NCBI GenBank assembly: GCA_965119745.1 | Contig: OZ221973.1 | Location: 682,001-746,000, forward strand | Reading direction: 5' to 3' | Length of the DNA: 64,000 bases | DNA from: CAJFUR01 sp904420575 | GTDB lineage: Bacteria; Actinomycetota; Coriobacteriia; Coriobacteriales; Eggerthellaceae | In this document: positions 8,253-16,992 of the stretch, piece by piece | How the letters are laid out: the number at the start of each line of letters is the position of its first letter | Numbering within the stretch: the stretch's first letter is position 1 | The notes under the pieces: generated by a model | What the model saw: the letters and a program-made list of their open reading frames with translations, nothing else | The model's database searches: none | Told to the model about the DNA's origin: nothing | Position numbers and translations under genes: made by a program

Positions 8253-8344
8253 CCAGCTCCGCGTCCCGCGCCGGCGCCGCTCCCCGGCCTGCGCCGCGGC
8301 GCACGGCGGGGCATCGCGCCGCAGGCCGGCGCCGAGCCCCCGCG

Positions 8345-8421
8345 CCGACGTTGCCGCCCGCGCTAGCTCCGCGTCACGCGCGCCTTCCACCTCGCGCCAG
8401 CGCGCGCCAGAAAAGCTCCCA
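8345..8421 (-). pseudogene. 3'-end remnant of a VanZ-like gene
   Basis: This 77-bp stretch matches 27092-27168, which spans the last part and stop of the intact VanZ-like gene, at all but about two positions. Only the coding end (FLARAGARWKAR-type residues) remains between XRE copy 1 and the oxidoreductase stop. Copy 1 therefore once had the same convergent VanZ neighbour as copy 2. Confidence 0.65.
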
Positions 8422-8460
8422 GCGGGACGCGCTTCCGGGGCGCGTCCCGCGTGCATCAGA

Positions 8461-10725
8461 TCACGCTCTCTCCACCTGGCATAGCCCTTCCTTGTAGGGC
8501 GGGTACCCCGTCACCGGATCGAAGTCGCGCGACACCAGCTTGTTGACGTTGGCGTCCTCCCATCCGTGGAACATGTCGATGACCCCCGGGAGCACCAGGT
8601 TGGTCACCTCCAGCTTCGCGCTCACTTCGCCCAGCTGGTTGAACACGCGCACCATGTCGCCTTCCTGCAGCCCGCGCTCCTCTGCGTCGCGCGGATGCAG
8701 GCGCACGATGGGCTCGGGCATGAACTGGTTGAGCCACGGACAGTCGCGCAGCTTGCTATGCGTGTACATGGGTACCCGCGACCCCGTGTTGAGTACAAGC
8801 GGGTAGTCCTTGGCAAGGTCGGGCGTACTCACCGGGCTGTAGACAGGTTCCTTGTACCGAGGCAACAACTCGTCGTCAGGCCATCCACATTCCTTCATGA
8901 CTTGGCAGAGGAATTCCACTTTCCCACTGGGCGTGTTGAAGCCGGGCTGCCCGTCCGAGCGTATACCGCCCGTCGCGTACTTGCGGTCCGTCGGCTTGCC
9001 GTCGGAGGGGACGACGTACCCCTCGGGATGGTCGCGCAGATCCTGCAGGGTAATGCCCAGTCCTGTCGTTTGCAGAATGTTTTCGAGCGCCGCCTCCACG
9101 CTGCCGCCGAAGCAATCCTCTTCCAACCCCAGCCTACAGCCCAGTTCGAACACGATCTGGTAGTCCTCGCGCGCCTCTCCCGCGGGCGGCACCACGGGCT
9201 CGCGCAGGTAGATCTTGCGGCCGAAGACGGCGAACGGCGCCATGCGCTCGTAGCACATGGCCACAGGAAGCACAATGTCCATGAAATTGTGCGTCCACGG
9301 GCGAATGTAGTAGTCGGCCGCCGCAGAAAACTCCAGCTTGCCAATGGCTTTTTGGTAGACGTCGCTCTGAGGCCACATCATGGCATTGCCGCCCCACATC
9401 ATCATGACCTTGATCTTGCCCTCGTCAATGTATTCAGGGAATCGATTCGCCTGCATGTTCTTGTTGAAATACGCCCAAACGGGGAAGTCTTCGGCATCGA
9501 AACGCTTGGCCTGCAGGCCGCCCTTTCCGTACAGGTCCACCCGCTCGAAGGCCATGGTATCGGCGAACGCCGTGAAGGGAAGTCCCGCATTGATGGGCAA
9601 TCCGCCCGTCACGTCCAAGTTGCCTGCCAGGGCCACCAGGCTGCAGATGGCACGCTGGGTGTTACCCGCATTGGAACCGTGCACGGTGGGAGCCGCGCTG
9701 GTGATGAACGCGCCGGGGGTCTCCTGCCCCCACATTTGGGCGGCAGCCTCGATTTTGTCCGCAGGCACCCAGGTGATTTCCTCCACCTTCTCTGGCGTGA
9801 AGTCTTGCACGTAGGCGCGGAATTCTTCGAAGCCAAGAACCCATTCTTCGCAGAAGGCGGCGTCGTAGAGGCCGTCCCTCAACATGACGTGGGCAATGCC
9901 CAAGGCCAAGGCGCCATCGGTACCGGGGCGCGGCTGCAGGTGGATGTCGGCAAGCGATTCCACTGTCGGCGTGATGCGAGGGTCCACCACAATGAACTTG
10001 GTGCCGTTGTCTTTGGCTCGAAGCAGGTTGCCGAAACGATACGCCATCGACCACGCCGGATTGAGCGACCAGATCAAACAGCTTTTCGACGTCTCGGTGG
10101 GATCGGCGCCCACCGAACGCTCTCCGAACACCATGGCAGCACCCATCTGCGCGGCCATCATGCAGCAAGAGCTTTCGTTCGAATTGGTGGGCGTACCGAA
10201 GAGGTTTGCCAAGCGGTTGATGGCGCCGCGCGGCTCCTTGGGATCTCCGCAGTACAGCATGACCGATTCGGCACCGTATTTCTCCTTGGCATCCAGCATG
10301 TGCTGTGCAATGGTGTCATAGGCCTCGTCCCAGCCGATGCGCTCCCAGCCTGGATCCTCGTCGCGCGACTTGGTGGGATTGGTGCGCTTCATGGGGTACA
10401 GCAGGCGGTGCGGGTCGTACAGCTCCTGCAAGCTTGCCAGGCCCTTCGAGCAAATGGGCGTGTTGGGCCAGCCGTCCTTGCGCGCCTCCACCCGCACGAT
10501 CTTGCCTTCCTTGACGGTCGCCTTGATGCCGCACTTGGGTACCTGGTTGCACATGTCGCAATAGGTGTAGCGCACTTCCTCGGGACTGTCCTGATCGGCG
10601 AACGCCTCCTCAGGCCACCGCAATTCGTACCCGCCGTTCGCCAGAGCAACGACGGCCGCAGTAAACGCACCTGCCTTCAGGAACGAGCGTCTGGAAACGG
10701 TTCCGGAAAAAACGTTCTTACTCAT
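8461..10725 (-). CDS. Tat-exported molybdopterin oxidoreductase, catalytic subunit
   Basis: A 754-residue member of the DMSO reductase superfamily. The N-terminal twin-arginine signal is SRRSFLKAG (11-19) plus a hydrophobic stretch. The [4Fe-4S] site has C56, C59, C65 and C92 (CDMCNQVPKC, then CSKG). The region that supplies the molybdenum ligand reads NSNESSCC, so C187 or C188 may be that ligand. The C-terminal dinucleotide-binding domain is seen from about 620 onward (LNTGSRVPMY, RLHPRDAEERG). It should work outside the membrane, taking electrons from the iron-sulfur subunit encoded just upstream, with which it overlaps by 8 nt. The substrate is not predictable; this lineage uses such enzymes on many organic acceptors. 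Confidence 0.9.
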   Translation of the reverse strand: MSKNVFSGTVSRRSFLKAGAFTAAVVALANGGYELRWPEEAFADQDSPEEVRYTYCDMCNQVPKCGIKATVKEGKIVRVEARKDGWPNTPICSKGLASLQELYDPHRLLYPMKRTNPTKSRDEDPGWERIGWDEAYDTIAQHMLDAKEKYGAESVMLYCGDPKEPRGAINRLANLFGTPTNSNESSCCMMAAQMGAAMVFGERSVGADPTETSKSCLIWSLNPAWSMAYRFGNLLRAKDNGTKFIVVDPRITPTVESLADIHLQPRPGTDGALALGIAHVMLRDGLYDAAFCEEWVLGFEEFRAYVQDFTPEKVEEITWVPADKIEAAAQMWGQETPGAFITSAAPTVHGSNAGNTQRAICSLVALAGNLDVTGGLPINAGLPFTAFADTMAFERVDLYGKGGLQAKRFDAEDFPVWAYFNKNMQANRFPEYIDEGKIKVMMMWGGNAMMWPQSDVYQKAIGKLEFSAAADYYIRPWTHNFMDIVLPVAMCYERMAPFAVFGRKIYLREPVVPPAGEAREDYQIVFELGCRLGLEEDCFGGSVEAALENILQTTGLGITLQDLRDHPEGYVVPSDGKPTDRKYATGGIRSDGQPGFNTPSGKVEFLCQVMKECGWPDDELLPRYKEPVYSPVSTPDLAKDYPLVLNTGSRVPMYTHSKLRDCPWLNQFMPEPIVRLHPRDAEERGLQEGDMVRVFNQLGEVSAKLEVTNLVLPGVIDMFHGWEDANVNKLVSRDFDPVTGYPPYKEGLCQVERA

Positions 10726-11575
10726 GGTCGGCGCTCCCTTCTTCGCGCTGCGTCTCGGTTTCGACTTGGGATGCGTCCGGTCCGGCTGGCCGCTTCGAAC
10801 GTGACCTCTTCACGGCAACGCCCACACCGGCCCCCACGACGGCCACCGCCGCAACGCCTCCCGCCACCATGAGCGGGCTCGCGTCCGCCGCGCCTTCGGC
10901 TTGCTCATCCTCGTCTTTTCCTGCGTCCACCGACTCGTTTTTGTAGAAACCAGGCATGGGCAGCAAGTCTGCGGGCATGGTGGAGAAGGGCACGTAGTAG
11001 AACGAGGTGCCCGAAAGGTTGTGGACGGCATCACCCTCCTGCGCTATCTTCTGAGAGATGGCGCTTTCGGGGTCTTCCACATCCCCGAAGAAACGCGCAC
11101 CGCCGGGGCAGTTGTGCACGCAGGCAGGCTCGAGTCCCTGGTCGATACGCGGGTAGCAGAAAATGCACTTCTCGGCGACGTTCACGCGCTGCGGCCCTTC
11201 GGTCTCGTAGGGAGCAGCCTCTTCGGCATCGAAATAGTAAGCCTCGCTGGCATTGATGGTGCGTGCGCCGTACGGGCACACCTCGATGCAGGTGCCGCAC
11301 CCGATGCAAACGTCGTAATCCACGACGACGATGCCGTCGTCGCGCTTGTAACTTGCCCCGGTCGCACACGCCGCGACGCATGGGGCGTCGATGCAGTGCA
11401 TGCAAGCATGCGGAAGATAGCTGCGGTGGGACGTTTCCCCGTCCTCCCACTCTCGCCTTTCCACATGGCCCCATGCAACGCCTGGACTCTGGTTGTTCCA
11501 CATCTGGCAGGCAACGACGCAGGCATAGCATCCTGCGCAGCGCCTCAAATCGACGAGCATACCCTGTCTGGCCAT
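10718..11575 (-). CDS. Four-cluster iron-sulfur subunit with C-terminal membrane anchor
   Basis: A DmsB/PhsB-like electron-transfer subunit of 285 residues. Sixteen cysteines form four [4Fe-4S] sites: C13/C16/C19/C23, C58/C61/C66/C70, C90/C93/C96/C100 and C137/C140/C152/C156. After a linker, residues 234-255 form one hydrophobic segment (VAGGVAAVAVVGAGVGVAV) followed by KRSRSKRP. This positive tail would stay in the cytoplasm and anchor the protein. No NrfD- or DmsC-type membrane subunit is encoded nearby, so the anchor may replace it. ATG 11575 has AAGGAG 7 nt upstream; the longer frame to 11755 lacks support. The gene forms an operon with the catalytic subunit. Confidence 0.9.
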   Translation of the reverse strand: MARQGMLVDLRRCAGCYACVVACQMWNNQSPGVAWGHVERREWEDGETSHRSYLPHACMHCIDAPCVAACATGASYKRDDGIVVVDYDVCIGCGTCIEVCPYGARTINASEAYYFDAEEAAPYETEGPQRVNVAEKCIFCYPRIDQGLEPACVHNCPGGARFFGDVEDPESAISQKIAQEGDAVHNLSGTSFYYVPFSTMPADLLPMPGFYKNESVDAGKDEDEQAEGAADASPLMVAGGVAAVAVVGAGVGVAVKRSRSKRPAGPDASQVETETQREEGSADHE

Positions 11576-11922
11576 GTCCTCTCCTTGTCTCTCGTCGCCA
11601 TCTCCCCTCGCTTTCGGCCAGCACCGTGCGACAGCAAGCTTCGACGGTGCCGCAAAGGCGAGCCCCCCGACGCCACGTCCGGCAAGCGCGTTCGTGAACA
11701 GAGCGCCTTTCACGTCAGACGGAGAGGCGCAGACCGCGGGGGAGGCAAGATGCATCTACCTTACCCAAGGAAGCTCCCGCGTTTCCAGAAGCGCACGATG
11801 AGGCGCAGGTTTATCCTTCGATAATATCCTCAAGAAGGGATAACAGCGGTTTTCGCAGAGAGGCCTCGTTCCGGGTACAATGGCAGCATGGAAGCCAACG
11901 GCGATCATGCCGTTGGGGGACA
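11576..11922. promoter_or_regulatory. Divergent promoter region with inverted repeat (oxidoreductase / Crp-type gene)
   Basis: A 347-bp divergent intergenic region. An imperfect palindrome TTATCCTTC (11811-11819) and GAAGGGATAA (11834-11843) is a candidate operator. TACAAT (11876-11881) is a plausible -10 for the regulator, with TTCGCA about 18 bp upstream as a weak -35. No coding potential is seen. Confidence 0.5.
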
Positions 11923-12660
11923 ATGCAAAAAACAGGGGGGAAGATGGCGACGACGATCAGTCCGAACCCGGCCTATCTGTACGGCATGCAAGCGACGGCG
12001 CGAAAGCTTGCCGACCATGCAAGCGAAGGAAAACCCATCAAGCTCTTCAAGGGAGAGCACTTCGACTCCCTTTGCCTCACCGACGAGGACCTGTACCTTT
12101 TCCTCGTCCTGGAAGGGCAAATCCGGTGCAGCTTCTTGTTCAATGGATCGCCGGAGAGCCAATCGCTTTTCATGAGGGGAGCATACCATGCGTTCCTCAA
12201 CGAGAACGACCGTTTTTCTGCCCAGATAGGGACCTTCCTCTACACGGCGCGGCGCAACACCACCATGGTGGGGTTCACAAAAAGGCAGGCGGCCCTTTTC
12301 GCAGCGGAAGACCCCGCCCTGTTCGAAGACGTAATGACGGCCGAGCACCTTTCGTTTTTGCAGCTCAGCTATCGGCTTGCCTTGGGAAGCATTCATTCCA
12401 CCAGCAAGCGCATCCTCCAATGGCTGTGCGACCTGTGCCATACGCAGAAGCCCGACGAAGATGGTTCCGTCGTCATCCCGAGTAACATGACATTGGAAGG
12501 CATGTCCGATTTCCTCAACGTGCACATCACCACGCTGAGCCGCCTTCTGGCATCGCTCAAGCAGGAAGGGGTGCTGGAACGGAGAAAAGGCTGCCTGGTG
12601 ATAAAGGACGTCGGCGCCGTAGAGCGCCACCTGGCAGGAGAGAACGTGGTCCTTTACTAA
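11923..12660 (+). CDS. Crp/Fnr-family transcriptional regulator
   Basis: A 245-residue regulator with an N-terminal cyclic-nucleotide-binding-like beta barrel (about 30-130: LFLVLEGQIRCSFLF, GAYHAFLNENDRFSAQI) and a C-terminal winged helix (about 180-235: TLEGMSDFLNVHITTLSRLL). It has none of the N-terminal cysteine cluster of FNR, so direct oxygen sensing through an iron-sulfur cluster is unlikely. ATG 11923 follows GGGGGA closely; ATG 11944 after a G-run is an alternative giving 238 residues. It is transcribed away from the molybdenum oxidoreductase operon and is most likely its regulator; such pairs are common for respiratory enzymes in this lineage (inference). Confidence 0.88.
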   Translation: MQKTGGKMATTISPNPAYLYGMQATARKLADHASEGKPIKLFKGEHFDSLCLTDEDLYLFLVLEGQIRCSFLFNGSPESQSLFMRGAYHAFLNENDRFSAQIGTFLYTARRNTTMVGFTKRQAALFAAEDPALFEDVMTAEHLSFLQLSYRLALGSIHSTSKRILQWLCDLCHTQKPDEDGSVVIPSNMTLEGMSDFLNVHITTLSRLLASLKQEGVLERRKGCLVIKDVGAVERHLAGENVVLY

Positions 12661-12828
12661 GCTGCACCGGCGAACGCAGACAGGCGCGCAGGAGCAAATT
12701 TCGCAAGGAACCACGCACCCCGATCTCGCGCGCTTGCGTGCACCCGGCCTCTCGTCGATCGTCGAACGCCCCTCTTTCCCGCCCGGCCTCGCGCGCTTGC
12801 GCGCGGTCGGCCTTTCGGCATCATTCTG

Positions 12829-12916
12829 ACCAAACGGAACGATCAAGGCCGTTTGGGCTAGGTGGCGAAAGGCGATTGCCTATACTCCGTTTGTTAAGTT
12901 AACATTAGCTAACAAA
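12829..12916 (+). promoter_or_regulatory. Candidate operators and promoter of the ECF operon
   Basis: CCAAACGG (12830-12837) and its complement CCGTTTGG (12849-12856) form an inverted pair. TATACT (12881-12886) is a possible -10. TTGTTA and TAACAA bracket GTTAAC just before the ribosome site, and GCTAACAAA (12908-12916) recurs before the ABC pair at 16930-16938. Confidence 0.5.
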
Positions 12917-12926
12917 GGAGTGACGC

Positions 12927-13544
12927 ATGGTTGGATCGGATACCGTCTCGTCGAAGCCCCGCGCACTGAAAGGCCGCGACCTCATCACCATCGGCATTTT
13001 CACGGCGCTGTATTTCGTCGTAAACTTCGCCTGCATGCTTGTTTCCGGGCTTCATCCCTACCTTTGGGTCTTCATGCCTGCGATCGACGCCCTTCTTGCC
13101 GGGATTCCGTTCATGCTGGCATGCGCCAAGGTCCCCAAGTTCGGCACCGTCCTCGTCATGGGCATGGTGCCTTCCCTCGTCTACTTTGTCACCGGAATGT
13201 TCACGCCGCTCATCTTGGGGACGATGCTCGCGTCATGCCTCGTCGCCGAAGTCGTGCGCGCGGCGACGAGATACCGCAGCTTCCTCGGCAACGCCCTTGC
13301 CTATGCGGTCTTCGGCTTCGGGATGTGCGGAAGCCCCCTGCCGGTATGGGCGTTCCACGACTCGTTCATGGCGCAGATCTCGTCTCAGGGGATGGGTGCC
13401 GACTATCTGGCAACGCTCGAAGCTGCGGCAACGCCCGAAATGATGATCGCGATGTTCGCCACGACTTTCGTCTGCGGACTTGCGGGCGCCTACCTTGCGC
13501 GGGGCATGTTCAGGAAACACTTCGTGAAGGCGGGGCTCGTGTGA
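12927..13544 (+). CDS. ECF transporter S component (MptD / Trep_Strep-type)
   Basis: A 205-residue integral membrane protein with about five to six hydrophobic segments (GIFTALYFVVNFACMLV, PSLVYFVTGMFTPLILG, AMFATTFVCGLAGAYLA). The N-terminal RDLITIGIFTALYFVV region and overall layout match S components that bind substrate for an energy-coupling-factor module. ATG 12927 has AAAGGAG 7 nt upstream. Its TGA overlaps the ATG of the EcfT gene. Substrates of this S-component type are not well established; the link to an AraC gene and ABC half-transporters suggests a metal chelate or similar nutrient, which is inference. Confidence 0.82.
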   Translation: MVGSDTVSSKPRALKGRDLITIGIFTALYFVVNFACMLVSGLHPYLWVFMPAIDALLAGIPFMLACAKVPKFGTVLVMGMVPSLVYFVTGMFTPLILGTMLASCLVAEVVRAATRYRSFLGNALAYAVFGFGMCGSPLPVWAFHDSFMAQISSQGMGADYLATLEAAATPEMMIAMFATTFVCGLAGAYLARGMFRKHFVKAGLV

Positions 13545-14284
13545 TGGAGGCTCGCACCTTGAGACGGGACGGCCTTGGCGAAGGGGCGCTTTTGGGCCGC
13601 CGGAAGCGCAAAGGCTTTCTTGCGCTTGACCCGCGCACGCTCATGGGCGTCCTGGTGGCAGCGTCGGTGCTTGCGTTCGCGGAGAAAAGCCTGACCGTGG
13701 AGTTGTGCCTCGTCTGCGCGGCCGGGCTTCTCCAAGCGCTTGCCGGGTACCCGAAGATGGCGGCAGGGCTCGTTGCGGCATATGCGGCGCTTCTCGGGAT
13801 CCTGTGCTTCGTCTTCCCCAACGTTGGCGGAGTGGCGGCGACCATGTTCACCATCAGCTTCACGTTCTCGCGCAAGATATACCTCTGCCTCATGGTGGGC
13901 GCGCTTCTCGTCTCCGACTCTTCCGTCCACAGGCTTGGCGCAGCGCTTGCGAAGCTGAGGCTTCCGCAGACGGTGCTCGTGCCGCTGACGGTAACGCTCC
14001 GCTACTTCCCCACGCTCAAGGAAGAGGCGTCCCACATCCGCGACGCGATGGCCCTGCGCGAAATCCCTCTCCGCAACAGAGCCGAATGCTTCGCCGTGCC
14101 CCTTGTGATGTCCGCCGCACAGACCGCCGAGGAACTTGCCCGCGCCGCAACGTGCCGGGGCATCGAGAACCCGGCCCCATCGACGGACACGGAACGCCTG
14201 ACGATGCGCGCTTCCGATTGGACCGTGCTGGGGCTTTCCGCCCTCGCCGTGGCGCTGACCTTTCTCTTTGGAGGTTCGTTTTGA
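13544..14284 (+). CDS. ECF transporter transmembrane component EcfT
   Basis: A 246-residue membrane scaffold that couples the S component to the ATPases. Four to five hydrophobic segments are visible (LMGVLVAASVLAFA, GLVAAYAALLGILCFVF, IYLCLMVGALLV and a C-terminal VLGLSALAVALTFLFGG). The cytoplasmic coupling region includes TLRYFPTLKEEASHIRDAM and LARAATCRGIE, matching the EcfT arginine motifs. The start overlaps the stop of the S-component gene by one base (TGATG), and its own TGA overlaps the next ATG by one base, so the three proteins are translationally coupled in one operon. Confidence 0.87.
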   Translation: MEARTLRRDGLGEGALLGRRKRKGFLALDPRTLMGVLVAASVLAFAEKSLTVELCLVCAAGLLQALAGYPKMAAGLVAAYAALLGILCFVFPNVGGVAATMFTISFTFSRKIYLCLMVGALLVSDSSVHRLGAALAKLRLPQTVLVPLTVTLRYFPTLKEEASHIRDAMALREIPLRNRAECFAVPLVMSAAQTAEELARAATCRGIENPAPSTDTERLTMRASDWTVLGLSALAVALTFLFGGSF

Positions 14285-15852
14285 TGAAAGCCGGAAACGA
14301 AGAGGCAGTCGTGTCGCTTTCCCACGTCTGCTGCACGGCACCGTCGGGAAAACGCATTCTCGACGACGTCAGCCTTGCGGTGCACCGCGGCGAATGCGTG
14401 CTGCTTGTCGGCAGGTCGGGGTCCGGCAAGACCACCATTACGAAATGCATCAACGGGCTCGTCCCCTCTTTCGAGCCGGGGATCAGGATGGAAGGGCGCA
14501 TGCGCGTCTGTGGCCTCGACCCCTCCGCATGCGAGATGTACGAACTGGCCAAGCATGTGGGAAGCGTGTTCCAGAACCCCAAAAGCCAGTTCTTCAACCT
14601 CACGTCGAACGACGAGCTTGCGTTCGGGCTCGAGGCGCAAGGCGTTACGGCCGACGAGATAGAAAGACGGGTACGCGAAACGGTGTCGTCGCTTGGGGTC
14701 AAGCGGCTTATCGACCGCGACGTGAACACCATGAGCGGCGGAGAGAAGCAGAGCCTTGTCTTTGCCTCCATCGACGCATCGAGGCCCGACGTCTTCGTGC
14801 TTGACGAGCCTACGGCGAACCTCGACGCTTCGTCGATCCGCGCGCTCCATGACGAAATCGCCTCGGTACTGAAGGAAGGGAAGAGCGTCGTCATCGCAGA
14901 GCACAGGCTCTATTTCGCCATGGACCTGGCGGACCGCGCAGTGCTTGTGGAAAACGGGCGCATCGCGAGAGAGTTCGCCCCGGAAGAGCTTGTCTCCCTC
15001 GACCGCCGCGAGCGCGAGCTGCTTGGGCTGCGCGCCACCGATCCTGCAGACGCGCTTGCGATATCGATCCCACGCGCGGGCGGCGGGCAACGGGAAAAGG
15101 CAGGCGGCGCCCGACAGGCGGACGGCGCCCGACACAAAAAGACGGGCGCCAAACGCCGAGAAAGCAGCCTTCGACGAGAGGATTGCCCCCGGAAGGCAGG
15201 CGGCGAAGAAGGGCTTGGGTTGTCGTCCTTTACCGTCGAGCGCGACGGCAAAGCCGTGTTCGACCCGGTGAGCCTCTTCGTGCCGAACGGAGGCGTGGTG
15301 GGCGTCCTGGGCGAGAACGGGATCGGAAAGTCAACGCTGCTGCGCGGGATAGCGGGCCTGGAACGGCGCGACGCAGGCACCGTCGAGTTCTGTGGGAAAA
15401 GGCTGTCCCGCAAAGACCGGAGGCGCGCCGCATCGCTCGTGATGCAGGACGTGAATCACCAGCTCTTCAGCGATAGCGTCTTGAACGAGTGCCTCCTGGC
15501 GGCAGGCGGAAGAAACGACGGGGAAACCGTCACCCACGCGAAAGAGGCCCTTGCCGCACTCGACCTCTCGGACCTGCTGGACGTCCACCCGATGGCGCTT
15601 TCCGGCGGCCAGAAGCAAAGGCTTGCCATCGCATGCGCGCTGCTGGCACGCAAGAGGCTCCTGCTGCTCGACGAGCCGACAAGCGGGCTCGACTTCGACC
15701 GCATGGTGGAAGTCGCCCGACTCGTCAGAAGCCTCGCGCGGGCAAACATCGCCATCATGCTCGTCACGCATGACCACGAGTTCCTCAACCGATGCTGCGA
15801 CGAGACCCTTTTCCTCGAAAGGGCGGCGGAGGAAAGCCCCGATGAGCGATAA
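14284..15852 (+). CDS. Fused double ATPase of the ECF module (EcfA-EcfA')
   Basis: A 522-residue protein with two ABC ATPase domains in one chain, in place of the usual separate EcfA1 and EcfA2. Domain 1 has Walker A GRSGSGKT (43-50), signature MSGGEK and Walker B VFVLDEPTANLD. Domain 2 has GENGIGKST near 340, LSGGQKQR and LLLLDEPTSGLD. They are joined by a low-complexity Arg/Lys/Gly/Ala linker (about 265-310). Both sites look catalytically intact. The gene overlaps EcfT by one base and the following AraC gene by 11 nt, showing tight coupling of transporter and regulator. Confidence 0.92.
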   Translation: MKAGNEEAVVSLSHVCCTAPSGKRILDDVSLAVHRGECVLLVGRSGSGKTTITKCINGLVPSFEPGIRMEGRMRVCGLDPSACEMYELAKHVGSVFQNPKSQFFNLTSNDELAFGLEAQGVTADEIERRVRETVSSLGVKRLIDRDVNTMSGGEKQSLVFASIDASRPDVFVLDEPTANLDASSIRALHDEIASVLKEGKSVVIAEHRLYFAMDLADRAVLVENGRIAREFAPEELVSLDRRERELLGLRATDPADALAISIPRAGGGQREKAGGARQADGARHKKTGAKRRESSLRREDCPRKAGGEEGLGLSSFTVERDGKAVFDPVSLFVPNGGVVGVLGENGIGKSTLLRGIAGLERRDAGTVEFCGKRLSRKDRRRAASLVMQDVNHQLFSDSVLNECLLAAGGRNDGETVTHAKEALAALDLSDLLDVHPMALSGGQKQRLAIACALLARKRLLLLDEPTSGLDFDRMVEVARLVRSLARANIAIMLVTHDHEFLNRCCDETLFLERAAEESPDER

Positions 15853-16849
15853 GCCCAGAAGCATATTCGAAGGGAAAGAGGAAGACGAGGCGTTCCCTTT
15901 CGCGCAGGGCAGGCGCCCTTCCCCTGCGAAAGAGGGCGACCGGATTTCGGAAAGAGACGTGTCGAGCGTCATGAACTTCGAAGGAGAATCGGGCTTCGGA
16001 AGCATGCGCTTCGTCGAAGCCCTGCCCGGTATCATGGTCTCCTTCAACGAATTCCGCATGGCGGGCTACCTTTCCGCCTTCGCCACGTCAAGAGACGTCC
16101 TGTGCGTGGACTGGTGCAAGGAGGGCAGGATAGAGCAGCCCATGCCTAACGGATCGTATGCCTACGTTTCCTCCGGAGACTTGAAGATAGACGACCGCTC
16201 CTGCCATGCGGGACGGTTCGTATTCCCCACGTCGCACTACTGCGGGATCACCGTGTCGTTCGACCTCGCCAAAGCCCCCGGCTCCATCCGGCGCGCCCTT
16301 CCCGGGTTCTCCATCGACCTGCACGACGTCAAGCGCCGCCTCTGCCTTGACGGGCACCCGCTCATGTTGCGGGACTGCAGGCGCATGGGTCACATCGCCG
16401 GCGAGCTCTACGATGCGCCCGCCCGGGCACGGAGGGCATACTGCCAGATCAAAGCCCTTGAAGTCCTGCTGTTCCTGGACTCCCTCGACCCTGCCTTCGA
16501 AGGGAAGGGCCTCCCTTACTTCCCCCGGTCACGGGTGGCGCGGGTGAAGGCGGCACGCGACCTCATGGTGTCCGACCTTTCGGCGGGCATCACGGTAGAG
16601 AAGGCGGCCCAGAGCGCGAACATGTCCCTCACCGCGTTCAAGGAATGCTTCAAGGGGATCTACGGTGCGTCGCCGGCGGCCTACGTGAGGTCCATGCGCA
16701 TGGACATGGCAGCGAAGATGCTGAGAGGAACCGACATGCGCGTCGTGGACATCGCAACGTCCGTGGGCTACGACAGCCCGTCGAAGTTCTCTGCGGCCTT
16801 CAAGGCCGCAACGGGGCTTGCCCCAAGCGAATACCGCCAGAGGCGGTGA
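15842..16849 (+). CDS. AraC-family transcriptional regulator
   Basis: A 335-residue regulator with a long N-terminal effector domain and a C-terminal double helix-turn-helix (about 240-335). The first HTH includes ITVEKAAQSANMSLTAFKEC and the second MRVVDIATSVGYDSPSKFSA, with the typical ATGLAPSEYR end. The layout resembles YbtA/PchR-like regulators that sense siderophores. ATG 15842 lies inside the end of the ATPase gene. It is placed between an ECF operon and an ABC half-transporter pair, both preceded by CCAAACGG-type boxes, so it likely activates both. A metal chelate as inducer is an inference from this arrangement. Confidence 0.9.
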   Translation: MSDKPRSIFEGKEEDEAFPFAQGRRPSPAKEGDRISERDVSSVMNFEGESGFGSMRFVEALPGIMVSFNEFRMAGYLSAFATSRDVLCVDWCKEGRIEQPMPNGSYAYVSSGDLKIDDRSCHAGRFVFPTSHYCGITVSFDLAKAPGSIRRALPGFSIDLHDVKRRLCLDGHPLMLRDCRRMGHIAGELYDAPARARRAYCQIKALEVLLFLDSLDPAFEGKGLPYFPRSRVARVKAARDLMVSDLSAGITVEKAAQSANMSLTAFKECFKGIYGASPAAYVRSMRMDMAAKMLRGTDMRVVDIATSVGYDSPSKFSAAFKAATGLAPSEYRQRR

Positions 16850-16862
16850 CAGGGCGCTTTTG

Positions 16863-16938
16863 CCCAAACGGAGCGGATCCGCCCGAACGGAGCTGAACCC
16901 GGCGCCTCTTTCCTCGACAATAAGCCAAGGCTAACAAA
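16863..16938 (+). promoter_or_regulatory. Candidate AraC-type direct-repeat operator before the ABC pair
   Basis: CCCAAACGGAGC (16863-16874) and CCCGAACGGAGC (16882-16893) are direct repeats 19 bp apart, the arrangement AraC-family dimers often bind. GACAAT (16916-16921) may be a -10. GCTAACAAA (16930-16938) matches the box before the ECF operon. A GC-rich hairpin follows. Confidence 0.5.
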
Positions 16939-16992
16939 TACCGGCGGCAAGGGCTGCCTGCCGGCCCAGATCGATTGTGAGGACGTGATGCC

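Noticed and set aside
8566..10872. Open frame of 768 codons on the plus strand
   Set aside because: Antisense shadow of the molybdopterin oxidoreductase gene with His/Arg-rich composition.
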